Source: an uncultured Clostridia bacterium (GTDB taxonomy: Bacteria > Bacillota > Clostridia > Christensenellales > Borkfalkiaceae). Taken from it: a stretch of 40,182 nt of DNA. The DNA lies in the NCBI GenBank assembly GCA_947088135.1, contig CAMUFJ010000013.1, forward strand, positions 1 through 40,182, given 5' to 3'. The notes under the pieces were generated by a model that saw nothing but the letters and a program-made list of their open reading frames with translations, was not told the DNA's origin and ran no database searches. Shown here in pieces: positions 15,380-22,086 of the stretch. The position numbers and the translations under genes are program-made. Position 1 is the stretch's first letter. Every line of letters begins with the position of its first letter.

Positions 15380-15433
15380 AACCCGCCGGAATCAGCTTGG
15401 GAAGCTGACGCCATACCGCTAGGCGATTCCTGC
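15359..15433 (-). tRNA. tRNA-Gly (anticodon CCC)
   Basis: On the minus strand the 75-nt gene begins GCAGGAA (15433-15427), pairing with TTCCTGC before the discriminator T and an encoded CCA (15361-15359). The anticodon arm is TCAGC-TTCCCAA-GCTGA, giving anticodon CCC (decodes GGG). The T-arm is CGGG-TTCGACT-CCCG. The 5' leader contains a short tandem repeat of CTTCGGGAAG. Confidence 0.95.
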
Positions 15434-15498
15434 ATATTCAGTTGGTTATGGCGGAAGCTTCCCGAAGCTTCCCGAAGCTAAGCCCCAACCGTGTACCT

Positions 15499-15527
15499 AT
15501 TATAACCGATATCGGGCGGGATGTCAA
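15499..15527 (-). promoter_or_regulatory. tRNA-Gly promoter
   Basis: On the minus strand, TTGACA (15527-15522), a 17-bp spacer and TATAAT (15504-15499). Both hexamers are perfect consensus, as expected for a stable RNA gene. Confidence 0.92.
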
Positions 15528-15577
15528 GCGTAAATTTCCAAAATCTATGCAACTCGGAGCAATTTCCTCTATTTCAT

Positions 15578-15606
15578 TTTACTTTTTTACGCAAAAGTGA
15601 TATACT
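15578..15606 (+). promoter_or_regulatory. Promoter abutting the metallophosphoesterase start
   Basis: TTTACT (15578-15583), a 17-bp spacer and TATACT (15601-15606) with an extended TG at 15598-15599. The predicted start (about 15613) lies about 3 nt before the ATG, implying a leaderless mRNA. Confidence 0.6.
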
Positions 15607-15615
15607 TTTTTCGTT

Positions 15616-16320
15616 ATGAAGGTATTCGCAATCAGCGATCTGCACCTTTCGGGGCTTGCAAGCAAGCCGATGGACGTGTTCGGCGCGGAGTGGGAAGGGC
15701 ATTTCGAAAAAATAAAAGCCGATTGGTTGGGAAAGGTCGGGGACGGCGACGTCGTGCTCCTTTGCGGGGACACCTCTTGGGGAATGAAGCCGGAAGAGGG
15801 GTATTTCGACCTCCGATCCCTCGCGCCTCTGCCCGGCAAAAAGGTGTTCGTGCGCGGAAACCACGACTATTGGTGGGGCTCTATTTCTCGCGTCCGCGAA
15901 GCCGCGCCCGACGACAGCTTTTATTTTCTGCAAAACGACTGCGTCAGATTCGGCAACTTGCTTCTTGCCGGCTCGCGCGGGTGGACGTGTCCCGGCAGCG
16001 CCGATTTTACCGAACACGACGAAAAACTGTATTTGCGGGAAGCGGAGCGTTTCCGTCTTGCTTTCCGCGAGGTCAAAGCGCGGAGAGAGGAGGGGGACAG
16101 GCTGTTCGTGCTCATGCACTACCCGCCCATGAACTTAAAAAAAGAGCCAACGCTTTTCACCGAGCTCTTCGAGGAGAACGGCGTGGAAAAGGTCGTGTTC
16201 GGGCATCTGCACGGCGCGGTGTACTATCCCGTCAAGTGCGAACGCGCGGGAATCGAGTATTTTCTCACCTCGTGCGACAAGATCAAATTTTCCCTTATGG
16301 AAATCGCCGATTTCTCTTGA
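15616..16320 (+). CDS. Calcineurin-like metallophosphoesterase
   Basis: The 234-aa cytosolic protein shows the full two-metal phosphoesterase motif series: ISDLHL (residues 6-11), VVLLCGDTSWG, VRGNHDYWW, VLMHYPP and FGHLHG. The family hydrolyses phosphomonoesters or diesters, and close relatives in Bacillota are uncharacterised. No signal peptide or membrane segment is present. The ATG at 15616 has no Shine-Dalgarno-like sequence within 20 bp; the upstream bases are pyrimidine-rich, and a promoter -10 ends 9 bp before the ATG. Translation may therefore start on a leaderless transcript. The pyr promoter overlaps the 3' end of this gene. Confidence 0.92.
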   Translation: MKVFAISDLHLSGLASKPMDVFGAEWEGHFEKIKADWLGKVGDGDVVLLCGDTSWGMKPEEGYFDLRSLAPLPGKKVFVRGNHDYWWGSISRVREAAPDDSFYFLQNDCVRFGNLLLAGSRGWTCPGSADFTEHDEKLYLREAERFRLAFREVKARREEGDRLFVLMHYPPMNLKKEPTLFTELFEENGVEKVVFGHLHGAVYYPVKCERAGIEYFLTSCDKIKFSLMEIADFS

Positions 16321-16345
16321 CATATTCCGCGCTGCGTGGTACAAT
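16317..16345 (+). promoter_or_regulatory. pyr operon promoter
   Basis: TTGACA (16317-16322), a 17-bp spacer and TACAAT (16340-16345) with an extended TG at 16337-16338. It overlaps the stop codon of the preceding gene. The expected start near 16352 gives a leader of about 126 nt before pyrB. Confidence 0.85.
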
Positions 16346-16374
16346 AATAAAAATCAAAAAGCGGGCGATTACAA

Positions 16375-16491
16375 ATGCGGCTTAACGAAAAGTTTCACAA
16401 TAAAAGCTTGGGTCTTGCGGAGAAATACCGCAGGACTTTTATTTTATTTTTCGCCTTTGCGCGGGCAGGGATACCTTATGTTGAAGCATAA
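16375..16491 (+). CDS. Candidate pyr leader peptide (38 aa)
   Basis: The open frame starts with ATG at 16375, runs 38 codons and stops with TAA at 16489-16491, 14 nt inside the pyrB coding region, which starts at 16478. It spans the intrinsic terminator at 16410-16450, and its second half is Phe-rich (RTFILFFAF) because it crosses the T-rich tail. This resembles the arrangement of E. coli pyrL, where ribosome position relative to RNA polymerase decides termination before pyrBI. The upstream Shine-Dalgarno (AAAGCGGG) is weak and 9-10 bp away. Translation is unproven; the frame could simply be open by chance over this length. Confidence 0.45.
   Translation: MRLNEKFHNKSLGLAEKYRRTFILFFAFARAGIPYVEA
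16410..16450 (+). terminator. Candidate attenuator before pyrB
   Basis: GGGTCTTGCGG (16410-16420) pairs over 11 bp (three G-U) with CCGCAGGACTT (16428-16438) around an AGAAATA loop. It is followed by TTTATTTTATTTTT. The hairpin lies after the pyr promoter and before pyrB, so it should control entry into the operon. I do not see the conserved PyrR-binding loop found in Bacillus attenuators. Confidence 0.75.
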
Positions 16492-17398
16492 AGATTTGAC
16501 GGGTTTGTACGGTCTTGCCGCCGAGGAGATCGACGGGATCCTTCGGGAGGGCGCCGACATGAAACGGCTCTTGAAGGAGGGCGGGAAGAGCCTTCCTTAC
16601 CTTCGGGACAGGTCGGCTACCATTCTTTTTTACGAGAACAGTACCCGCACGCGCAGCAGTTTCGAGCTGGCGGCAAAATACATGGGCGCGAAGGTAGTTA
16701 ACATTTCTTCGTCGTCCTCCTCCGTGCAGAAGGGCGAAACGCTCGTGGATACCGGCAAAACGCTCGACGCGATGAAAAACGACTTCATCATCATGCGCCA
16801 CCCCATGGGCGGCGCGCCTGCGCTCCTCGGAAAGACGGTGAAGGCGCACGTCGTCAACGCGGGCGACGGCATGAACGAGCACCCCACGCAGGCGCTTCTC
16901 GATATGCTTACCATGCGCGAACGGTTCGGCTCTCTCGAAGGCTTGACGGTTGCAATCTTGGGGGATATCCGCCATTCGCGGGTTGCCAAGAGCAATTTAT
17001 TCGGTTTAAAAAAAATGGGCGCGGACGTGCGCCTGTTCGCTCCCCGCACGCTCATGCCCGCAGGGCTTGATAAAATGGGCGCAACGGTTTGCTCCTCCCG
17101 CGAGGAGGCGGTAGAGGGTGCGGACGTCGTTATGGGCTTGCGCATTCAGCTCGAACGCCAGCAGGGGGGGAATTTTCCGTCGCTCGGCGAATACGCGAAA
17201 TTTTACGGCATCAACGAAGAAGTGATGAAATACGCCAAAAAGGGCGCGCTCGTCATGCACCCAGGCCCCGTCAACCGCGGGGTCGAGCTCACGAGCGGGC
17301 TGATCGACGGGGAAACGAGCAGGATCGAAGATCAGGTGCTTTCGGGAGTAGCCGTGCGCATGGCTGTGCTTGCGCTCATGGTGCGCGAAGAAGGCTAA
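16478..17398 (+). CDS. pyrB: Aspartate carbamoyltransferase catalytic subunit
   Basis: This enzyme condenses carbamoyl phosphate with L-aspartate to carbamoyl-aspartate, the committed step of pyrimidine synthesis. The 306-aa protein has the carbamoyl-phosphate loop FYENSTRTRSSFELAA, the 80s-loop region SSSSSSVQKGETLVDT, HPTQALLDMLT, and the ATCase C-terminal signature MHPGPVNRGVE. HPTQALLDMLT and HPGPVNRGVE separate it from ornithine carbamoyltransferase. I chose the ATG at 16478 (MLKHKDLTGLYGL) because it starts the first family-typical strand. The frame extends upstream only into the attenuator. No pyrI regulatory subunit follows. It is the first gene of pyrB-C-F-K-D-E; the pyrC ATG lies 12 bp after the stop. 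Confidence 0.96.
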   Translation: MLKHKDLTGLYGLAAEEIDGILREGADMKRLLKEGGKSLPYLRDRSATILFYENSTRTRSSFELAAKYMGAKVVNISSSSSSVQKGETLVDTGKTLDAMKNDFIIMRHPMGGAPALLGKTVKAHVVNAGDGMNEHPTQALLDMLTMRERFGSLEGLTVAILGDIRHSRVAKSNLFGLKKMGADVRLFAPRTLMPAGLDKMGATVCSSREEAVEGADVVMGLRIQLERQQGGNFPSLGEYAKFYGINEEVMKYAKKGALVMHPGPVNRGVELTSGLIDGETSRIEDQVLSGVAVRMAVLALMVREEG

Positions 17399-17410
17399 CG
17401 GGAGGGAAGT

Positions 17411-18673
17411 ATGGCAGTTTTTAAAAACGGAACGGTGCTCGCGGGCGGGAAGTTCGTGAAGGCGGATATCCGCACGGAGCACGGAAAGATTGCGGAGATC
17501 GGAAATATCGGGGGGGACGGGATCGACCTCAACGGGCTTACCGTGTTGCCGGGGCTCATCGATATGCACGTTCACCTGCGCGAGCCGGGCTTCGAGCGCA
17601 AAGAGGATATCGAAAGCGGGAGCAGAGCGGCGGTCAGGGGCGGATTCACGCAAGTTTGCTGTATGCCCAACACCAAGCCCGCCGTCGACAATAAAGTCGT
17701 CGTTTCCTATATCAAAACGCGTGCGCGGGAAGTAGGGCTTTGCAAGATCCACCCCGTCGGCGCAATCACGGAAGGGCAGGAGGGGAAAAACCTTTCCGCC
17801 GTCGGGGGTATGAAGTCGGCGGGAATCGTTGCGCTCTCCGAAGACGGAAAGAGCGTCGTAAACACCAAACTCATGGCAAACGCCATGCTGTATGCTTGGG
17901 ACTTCGGCTTGAAGTGCCTGTGCCATTGCGAGGACGCGTCGCTCGTGGACGGCGGTGTGGTGAACGAGGGCTGTTCCTCCACGCTCGCGGGCTTGAAGGG
18001 CAGTATCCGCGCGGCGGAGGATATTATCATCGCGCGCGAGATTTGTCTTTCGGAAAGCTTGGGCGTGCCCGTGCATATCTGCCACGTATCCACTTACAGC
18101 GGGGTTCAGCTCATTCGCGAGGCGAAAGCGCGGGGGGTGCAGGTGACGGCGGAAACGTGTCCGCACTACTTCACGCTCACCGACGAAATTATCCGAAGCT
18201 TCGACGCGAACACCAAAGTAAATCCCCCGCTCAGGGAGGAGAGGGACAGACTTGCGATCATCGCGGGCTTGAAGGACGGCACGATCGACTGCATCGTGAC
18301 CGACCACGCCCCCCATCACGAGGACGATAAGCGGGTGGAGTACGACCTTGCCGCTTTCGGGATCAGCGGGCTGGAAACTTCCTTCGCGCTCTCGTACACC
18401 GCGCTTGTAAAATCGGGAGAGCTGACCCTTCCCGAGCTCGTGCAAAAGATGAGTAAAGCTCCCGCCGAAATTTTGGGGCTCGACGGAGGAGAGCTCGCCG
18501 TGGGCGCGCCGGCCGATTTCACCGCCGTAGATCTCGACGCGCAGTGGACGGTAGATCCCGCGCAGTTTGTTTCCAAGGGCAAGAATACCCCGTTCGCGGG
18601 AAGAAAGGTATTCGGCAAAATAAAGCTCACCGTCGTAGACGGCGACATTAAATACGAGGAGAAAACGTTATGA
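17411..18673 (+). CDS. pyrC: Dihydroorotase (class I type)
   Basis: The enzyme cyclises carbamoyl-aspartate to dihydroorotate. The 420-aa protein starts with a small beta domain, then has the zinc motif DMHVHLREPG, substrate-binding CMPNTKPA, a metal-ligand HCED segment, HICHVST, and DHAPHHEDD with the catalytic aspartate. This is the class I dihydroorotase pattern of about 420-430 aa common in Bacillota. GGGAGG precedes the ATG at 17411. The stop overlaps the pyrF start by ATGA, so translation is likely coupled. Confidence 0.96.
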   Translation: MAVFKNGTVLAGGKFVKADIRTEHGKIAEIGNIGGDGIDLNGLTVLPGLIDMHVHLREPGFERKEDIESGSRAAVRGGFTQVCCMPNTKPAVDNKVVVSYIKTRAREVGLCKIHPVGAITEGQEGKNLSAVGGMKSAGIVALSEDGKSVVNTKLMANAMLYAWDFGLKCLCHCEDASLVDGGVVNEGCSSTLAGLKGSIRAAEDIIIAREICLSESLGVPVHICHVSTYSGVQLIREAKARGVQVTAETCPHYFTLTDEIIRSFDANTKVNPPLREERDRLAIIAGLKDGTIDCIVTDHAPHHEDDKRVEYDLAAFGISGLETSFALSYTALVKSGELTLPELVQKMSKAPAEILGLDGGELAVGAPADFTAVDLDAQWTVDPAQFVSKGKNTPFAGRKVFGKIKLTVVDGDIKYEEKTL

Positions 18674-19581
18674 TATTCGACCGTTTGATCGAAAAAATTA
18701 TTTCCACCCAAAATCCCGTCTGCGTCGGGCTCGATACGTCTTTCGACTATCTGCCCGACGAGATGAAGGACGGCGTTACCGACTATGCGGGCGCGGCGGG
18801 CGCGATCTTCGAGTTCAATAAAAAGATCATCGATTACGTGTACGATCTGGTGCCCGCGGTCAAGGTGCAGATCGCCTATTACGAGCAGTACGGCGAACCG
18901 GGGCTCGCGGCGTTCGGCGCGACCTGCGAGTACGCCTCGCGGAGGGGACTTATCGTCATCACCGACGCAAAGCGCAACGACATCGGCGCGACGGCGGCGC
19001 GCTATTCCGCCTCTTTCTTGGGGGAAACGGTGATCAACGGCAACCACAGCACCCCCTATCCTTCCGACTTGCTTACGGTGAACGGATATTTCGGCACGGA
19101 CGGCATCGCGCCTTTTTTGGAAGATTGCAAGCAGTTCAATAAGGGCGTGTTCGTGCTCGTGAAAACGAGTAATCCCTCTTCGGGCGAATTGCAGAATCTG
19201 CGCCTTTCCGACGGGCGCACCGTGTACGAATGCATAGGCGACATGGCGGAAAAATGGGGAGAGGACAGCATCGGAAAATACGGCTATTCCCGCGTCGGCG
19301 CGGTGGTGGGGGCTACCCATCCCGAGGAGGCGCGCGTCCTTCGTTCGCGGCTTCCGCACACCTTTTTCCTGATCCCCGGATACGGCGCGCAGGGGGGGAA
19401 CGCGGACACGGTACGCGCGTGCTTTTCAGAAGGCGGCATGGGCGGGATTGTGAACAACTCCCGCGGGATCATCTGCGCATATCAAAAACGGGGCGGAACT
19501 TTCTTTGAAGCGGCGCGGGAAGCGGTGCTGGAAATGAGGGCGGATCTGCGCTCGGTTCTGGGTGAGATATGCGCGAAGTAA
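18670..19581 (+). CDS. pyrF: Orotidine 5'-phosphate decarboxylase (type 2)
   Basis: It decarboxylates OMP to UMP, the last step of the pathway. The 303-aa length and the motif ITDAKRNDIGATAARY identify the long, type 2 subfamily, as opposed to the roughly 240-aa type. Other signatures are VCVGLDTS near the N-terminus, FVLVKTSNPSS and the phosphate-loop region PGYGAQGGN. It starts within the pyrC stop (4-bp overlap), and its own stop lies 13 bp inside pyrK. It is the third gene of the operon. Confidence 0.95.
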   Translation: MIFDRLIEKIISTQNPVCVGLDTSFDYLPDEMKDGVTDYAGAAGAIFEFNKKIIDYVYDLVPAVKVQIAYYEQYGEPGLAAFGATCEYASRRGLIVITDAKRNDIGATAARYSASFLGETVINGNHSTPYPSDLLTVNGYFGTDGIAPFLEDCKQFNKGVFVLVKTSNPSSGELQNLRLSDGRTVYECIGDMAEKWGEDSIGKYGYSRVGAVVGATHPEEARVLRSRLPHTFFLIPGYGAQGGNADTVRACFSEGGMGGIVNNSRGIICAYQKRGGTFFEAAREAVLEMRADLRSVLGEICAK

Positions 19582-20318
19582 CCGCCGTTATTTTGGAAAA
19601 CAAACAAATAGCCGAAGAGGTGTATGAGCTGACCTTTTGCACGGAACAGAGCGTTCCCGTATTGCCGGGGCAGTTCTGTATGATCGGCGTGGGGGGGATG
19701 CCGCTCCGCCGTCCCATTGCAGTCTGCAAGGCGGAGGGGGAGCGGATCACCGTTTGCTACCGTTTAAAGGGCGAGGGAACGCACAGGCTCGCTTCCGAGT
19801 ACAAGGCAGGGGAAACTCTCCGCGTCTTGCTTCCGCTCGGCAACGGATTTTCGCTCGCCAAGGAGCAAAAGCGGATCGCCGTCGTGGGCGGGGGCGTGGG
19901 AATTTTCCCGCTGATTTCCGCTATTCGCACCTTTCGGGATAAGGAAATTTACGCCTATATGGGTTTCCGCAATCGGGGCGCGGTGTGCATGGAATACGAA
20001 ATGTTACGCGCGAAAAAGCTGACGATCGCCACGGACGACGGGAGCGTCGGCTATCACGGGACGGCGGTGCAGGCTTTTCAAGAGGAGATGAGCCGAATAA
20101 AACCCCAAGCGGTGCTGGCTTGCGGCCCTACGCCCATGCTGCGCGCGCTCAAACAGGCGGTCGCGGGGAAGGGGATTCCCGTGTACGTATCTTTGGAGGA
20201 GCGTATGGGCTGCGGGATCGGCGCGTGCCTCGTGTGTACCTGTCAAAAGACGGACGGCGCGCGGGCACGCGTCTGCAAAGACGGTCCCGTGTTCGAGATA
20301 AACGAAGTGGAAATTTAA
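19569..20318 (+). CDS. pyrK: Dihydroorotate dehydrogenase B, electron transfer subunit
   Basis: PyrK carries FAD and a [2Fe-2S] cluster and passes electrons from PyrD's FMN to NAD+ in the type 1B dihydroorotate dehydrogenase. The 249-aa protein has an N-terminal FAD-binding beta barrel (PLRRPIAVCK, about residues 45-55), a nucleotide-binding region (VVGGGVGIFPLI) and C-terminal cluster cysteines in MGCGIGACLVCTCQ and RVCKDGPVF. All four expected cysteines are present. The ATG at 19569 lies inside pyrF. The neighbouring pyrD confirms the two-subunit NAD-linked enzyme. Confidence 0.95.
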   Translation: MREVTAVILENKQIAEEVYELTFCTEQSVPVLPGQFCMIGVGGMPLRRPIAVCKAEGERITVCYRLKGEGTHRLASEYKAGETLRVLLPLGNGFSLAKEQKRIAVVGGGVGIFPLISAIRTFRDKEIYAYMGFRNRGAVCMEYEMLRAKKLTIATDDGSVGYHGTAVQAFQEEMSRIKPQAVLACGPTPMLRALKQAVAGKGIPVYVSLEERMGCGIGACLVCTCQKTDGARARVCKDGPVFEINEVEI

Positions 20319-20325
20319 CGGCACG

Positions 20326-20358
20326 GAAAATACTTTGTACGTCAAAGAAAGTATTTTC
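20326..20358 (+). other. Hairpin between pyrK and pyrD
   Basis: GAAAATACTTT (20326-20336) and AAAGTATTTTC (20348-20358) are a perfect 11-bp inverted repeat with an 11-nt loop, in the only sizeable gap (59 bp) of the operon. There is no U-tract, so it is more likely an mRNA processing or stability element than a terminator. Confidence 0.6.
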
Positions 20359-20377
20359 ATGAACATAGAGGTTTTTT

Positions 20378-21286
20378 ATGTCGAATTTACAAGTAACGCT
20401 TTGCGGAAAAACGTTTAAAAATCCCGTGATCCCCGCGTCGGGAACGTTCGGCTTTGGTCGGGAGTACGATGAAATTTACGATATTTCCGTTCTCGGCGGG
20501 GTGTGTACCAAAGGGCTCACCTTGGAGCCCCGCGCGGGAAATCCCGTGCCCCGCATTGCCGAAAGCCGCGGGGTGATCCTCAATGCGGTCGGGCTTCAAA
20601 ATCCCGGCGTGGAGCGGTTTATCGCAGAGGATTTGGAGTGGCTGAAAGGGAAAACCCGCGTGATTGCCAACGTTGCGGGGAGCTCGCTTGACGACTACGC
20701 TAAAATCTGCGCCCGTCTCGACGGGCTCGTCGATTTTATCGAGCTCAATATTTCCTGCCCCAACGTCAAGTGCGGGGGCATGGCGTTCGGGATCAAGCCC
20801 GAGAGCGTGAGGGAAGTGACGGCGGCGGCGAAGCGGGAATGCAAACGTACCCCCCTCGTCGTGAAGCTTTCCCCCAACGTGGAGAGTATTGCAAACAACG
20901 CGCGGGCGGCGGAGGAGGGCGGGGCGGATTGCGTGTCCCTCATCAACACCCTTACGGGAATGGCGATCGACGTCGAACGCAGAAAGCCCGTTATCGCCAA
21001 CAATACGGGCGGGGTTTCGGGCGCGGGCGTGAAGCCCGTCGCCGTGCGCATGGTGTACGAAGTAAGTCGGGCGGTGAGTATTCCCGTCATCGGCATGGGC
21101 GGGATCACCTGCGCGGAGGACGCGGTGGAGTTCCTGCTTGCGGGCGCGACTGCGGTCCAAGTCGGCACGCAGAATTTTACCGACACCCTCGCTTGCCCGA
21201 AAATCATCGCAGGGTTGGACGCTTGGTGCGAGAATCACGGCGTGAAGCGCGTGACCGAGCTCACGGGCGGATTGCAATTAAATTAA
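20378..21286 (+). CDS. pyrD: Dihydroorotate dehydrogenase B, catalytic subunit
   Basis: This FMN enzyme oxidises dihydroorotate to orotate. The 302-aa protein has the class 1 features: NPVIPASGTFGFG near the start, the substrate loop with the catalytic cysteine in FIELNISCPNVKCGG, VVKLSPNV, the FMN phosphate site IPVIGMGGI and VQVGTQNF. A catalytic cysteine (class 1), not serine (class 2), and the adjacent pyrK define type 1B. AGAGG precedes the ATG at 20378. The pyrE ATG lies 13 bp after its stop. Confidence 0.96.
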   Translation: MSNLQVTLCGKTFKNPVIPASGTFGFGREYDEIYDISVLGGVCTKGLTLEPRAGNPVPRIAESRGVILNAVGLQNPGVERFIAEDLEWLKGKTRVIANVAGSSLDDYAKICARLDGLVDFIELNISCPNVKCGGMAFGIKPESVREVTAAAKRECKRTPLVVKLSPNVESIANNARAAEEGGADCVSLINTLTGMAIDVERRKPVIANNTGGVSGAGVKPVAVRMVYEVSRAVSIPVIGMGGITCAEDAVEFLLAGATAVQVGTQNFTDTLACPKIIAGLDAWCENHGVKRVTELTGGLQLN

Positions 21287-21299
21287 AAAGGAGAAAACA

Positions 21300-21956
21300 A
21301 TGCTTACCTACAAACAACGTTTTATTCGGTTTATGGTGGAAAACGAGGTGCTTCTGTTCGGAGAGTTTACTTTAAAGAGCGGACGCAAAGCGCCCTATTT
21401 CATCAATTCGGGCAAATACCGTACGGGCTCGCAGATCGCCGCGCTCGGCGAGTACTACGCCTCGTGCTATTTGGAGAACGGCGTGGAGGCGGACACCCTC
21501 GTTGGCCCTGCTTACAAAGGGATCCCGCTTGCCGTTTCCACGGCGGTCGCGCTTTCCTTGAACCACGGCATAGACCTCGGCTTTTGCTTCGATCGGAAGG
21601 AAGCGAAGGACCACGGCGAGGGCGGGTTGTTTGTGGGCGAGCTCAAAAAGGGGGATAAAGTCGCCGTGATCGAAGACGTTATGACTTCGGGAAAGGCGCT
21701 CCGCGAGATCCTTCCCAAAATCAAGGCGGAGGCGGACGCGGAGGTTTCCGCCATGATCATTTCGGTCGACCGTCAGGAAAAAGGCACGGGCGAAAAGTCC
21801 GCCGTGCAGGAGGCGTACGACGAGTTCGGCGTAAAGGTTTATTCCATCGTTACGATGACGGACATCATTTCGGCAATCGAGGACGGCGTGATCGGGGGAA
21901 GAGAATATTTGCAAGCAATGAAAGACTACCGCGCGCAATACGGCGCATCGTTGTGA
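21300..21956 (+). CDS. pyrE: Orotate phosphoribosyltransferase
   Basis: It transfers phosphoribose from PRPP to orotate, forming OMP. The 218-aa protein has the type I phosphoribosyltransferase PRPP loop VAVIEDVMTSGKALRE, the orotate-binding FTLKSGRKAPYFINSGK segment near the N-terminus, and the flexible catalytic loop RKEAKDHGEGG. AAAGGAG lies just before the ATG at 21300. It is the last gene of the operon and is followed by a strong terminator. The operon lacks carA/carB and pyrR, which must lie elsewhere if present. Confidence 0.96.
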   Translation: MLTYKQRFIRFMVENEVLLFGEFTLKSGRKAPYFINSGKYRTGSQIAALGEYYASCYLENGVEADTLVGPAYKGIPLAVSTAVALSLNHGIDLGFCFDRKEAKDHGEGGLFVGELKKGDKVAVIEDVMTSGKALREILPKIKAEADAEVSAMIISVDRQEKGTGEKSAVQEAYDEFGVKVYSIVTMTDIISAIEDGVIGGREYLQAMKDYRAQYGASL

Positions 21957-21975
21957 TGAAATTGTGAAAAAATCG

Positions 21976-22014
21976 AAAACGCCCGCATGGAAATGTTTTG
22001 CAGGCGTTTTTTGT
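21976..22014 (+). terminator. pyr operon terminator
   Basis: AAAACGCC (21976-21983) pairs with GGCGTTTT (22003-22010), extended inward by CGCA/TGCA-type pairs, with a TTTTTTG tail. Confidence 0.85.
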
Positions 22015-22042
22015 TGCATAATCTTTTTTACTATGGTATAAT
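22014..22042 (+). promoter_or_regulatory. Promoter of the HtrA-like gene
   Basis: TTGCAT (22014-22019), a 17-bp spacer and TATAAT (22037-22042) with an extended TG at 22034-22035. It directly follows the pyr terminator. Confidence 0.75.
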
Positions 22043-22086
22043 ATTTTCGTATTATTTCATTTTCGATCATTTGAACGGAGGAAACC

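Noticed and set aside
14977..15408. A 143-codon plus-strand frame running into the tRNA
   Set aside because: It reads through the tRNA-derived repeats and the antisense of tRNA-Gly. It has no start signals.
17006..18445. A 479-codon minus-strand open frame opposite pyrB/pyrC
   Set aside because: It is a shadow of two well-supported operon genes. No promoter or ribosome binding site is seen.
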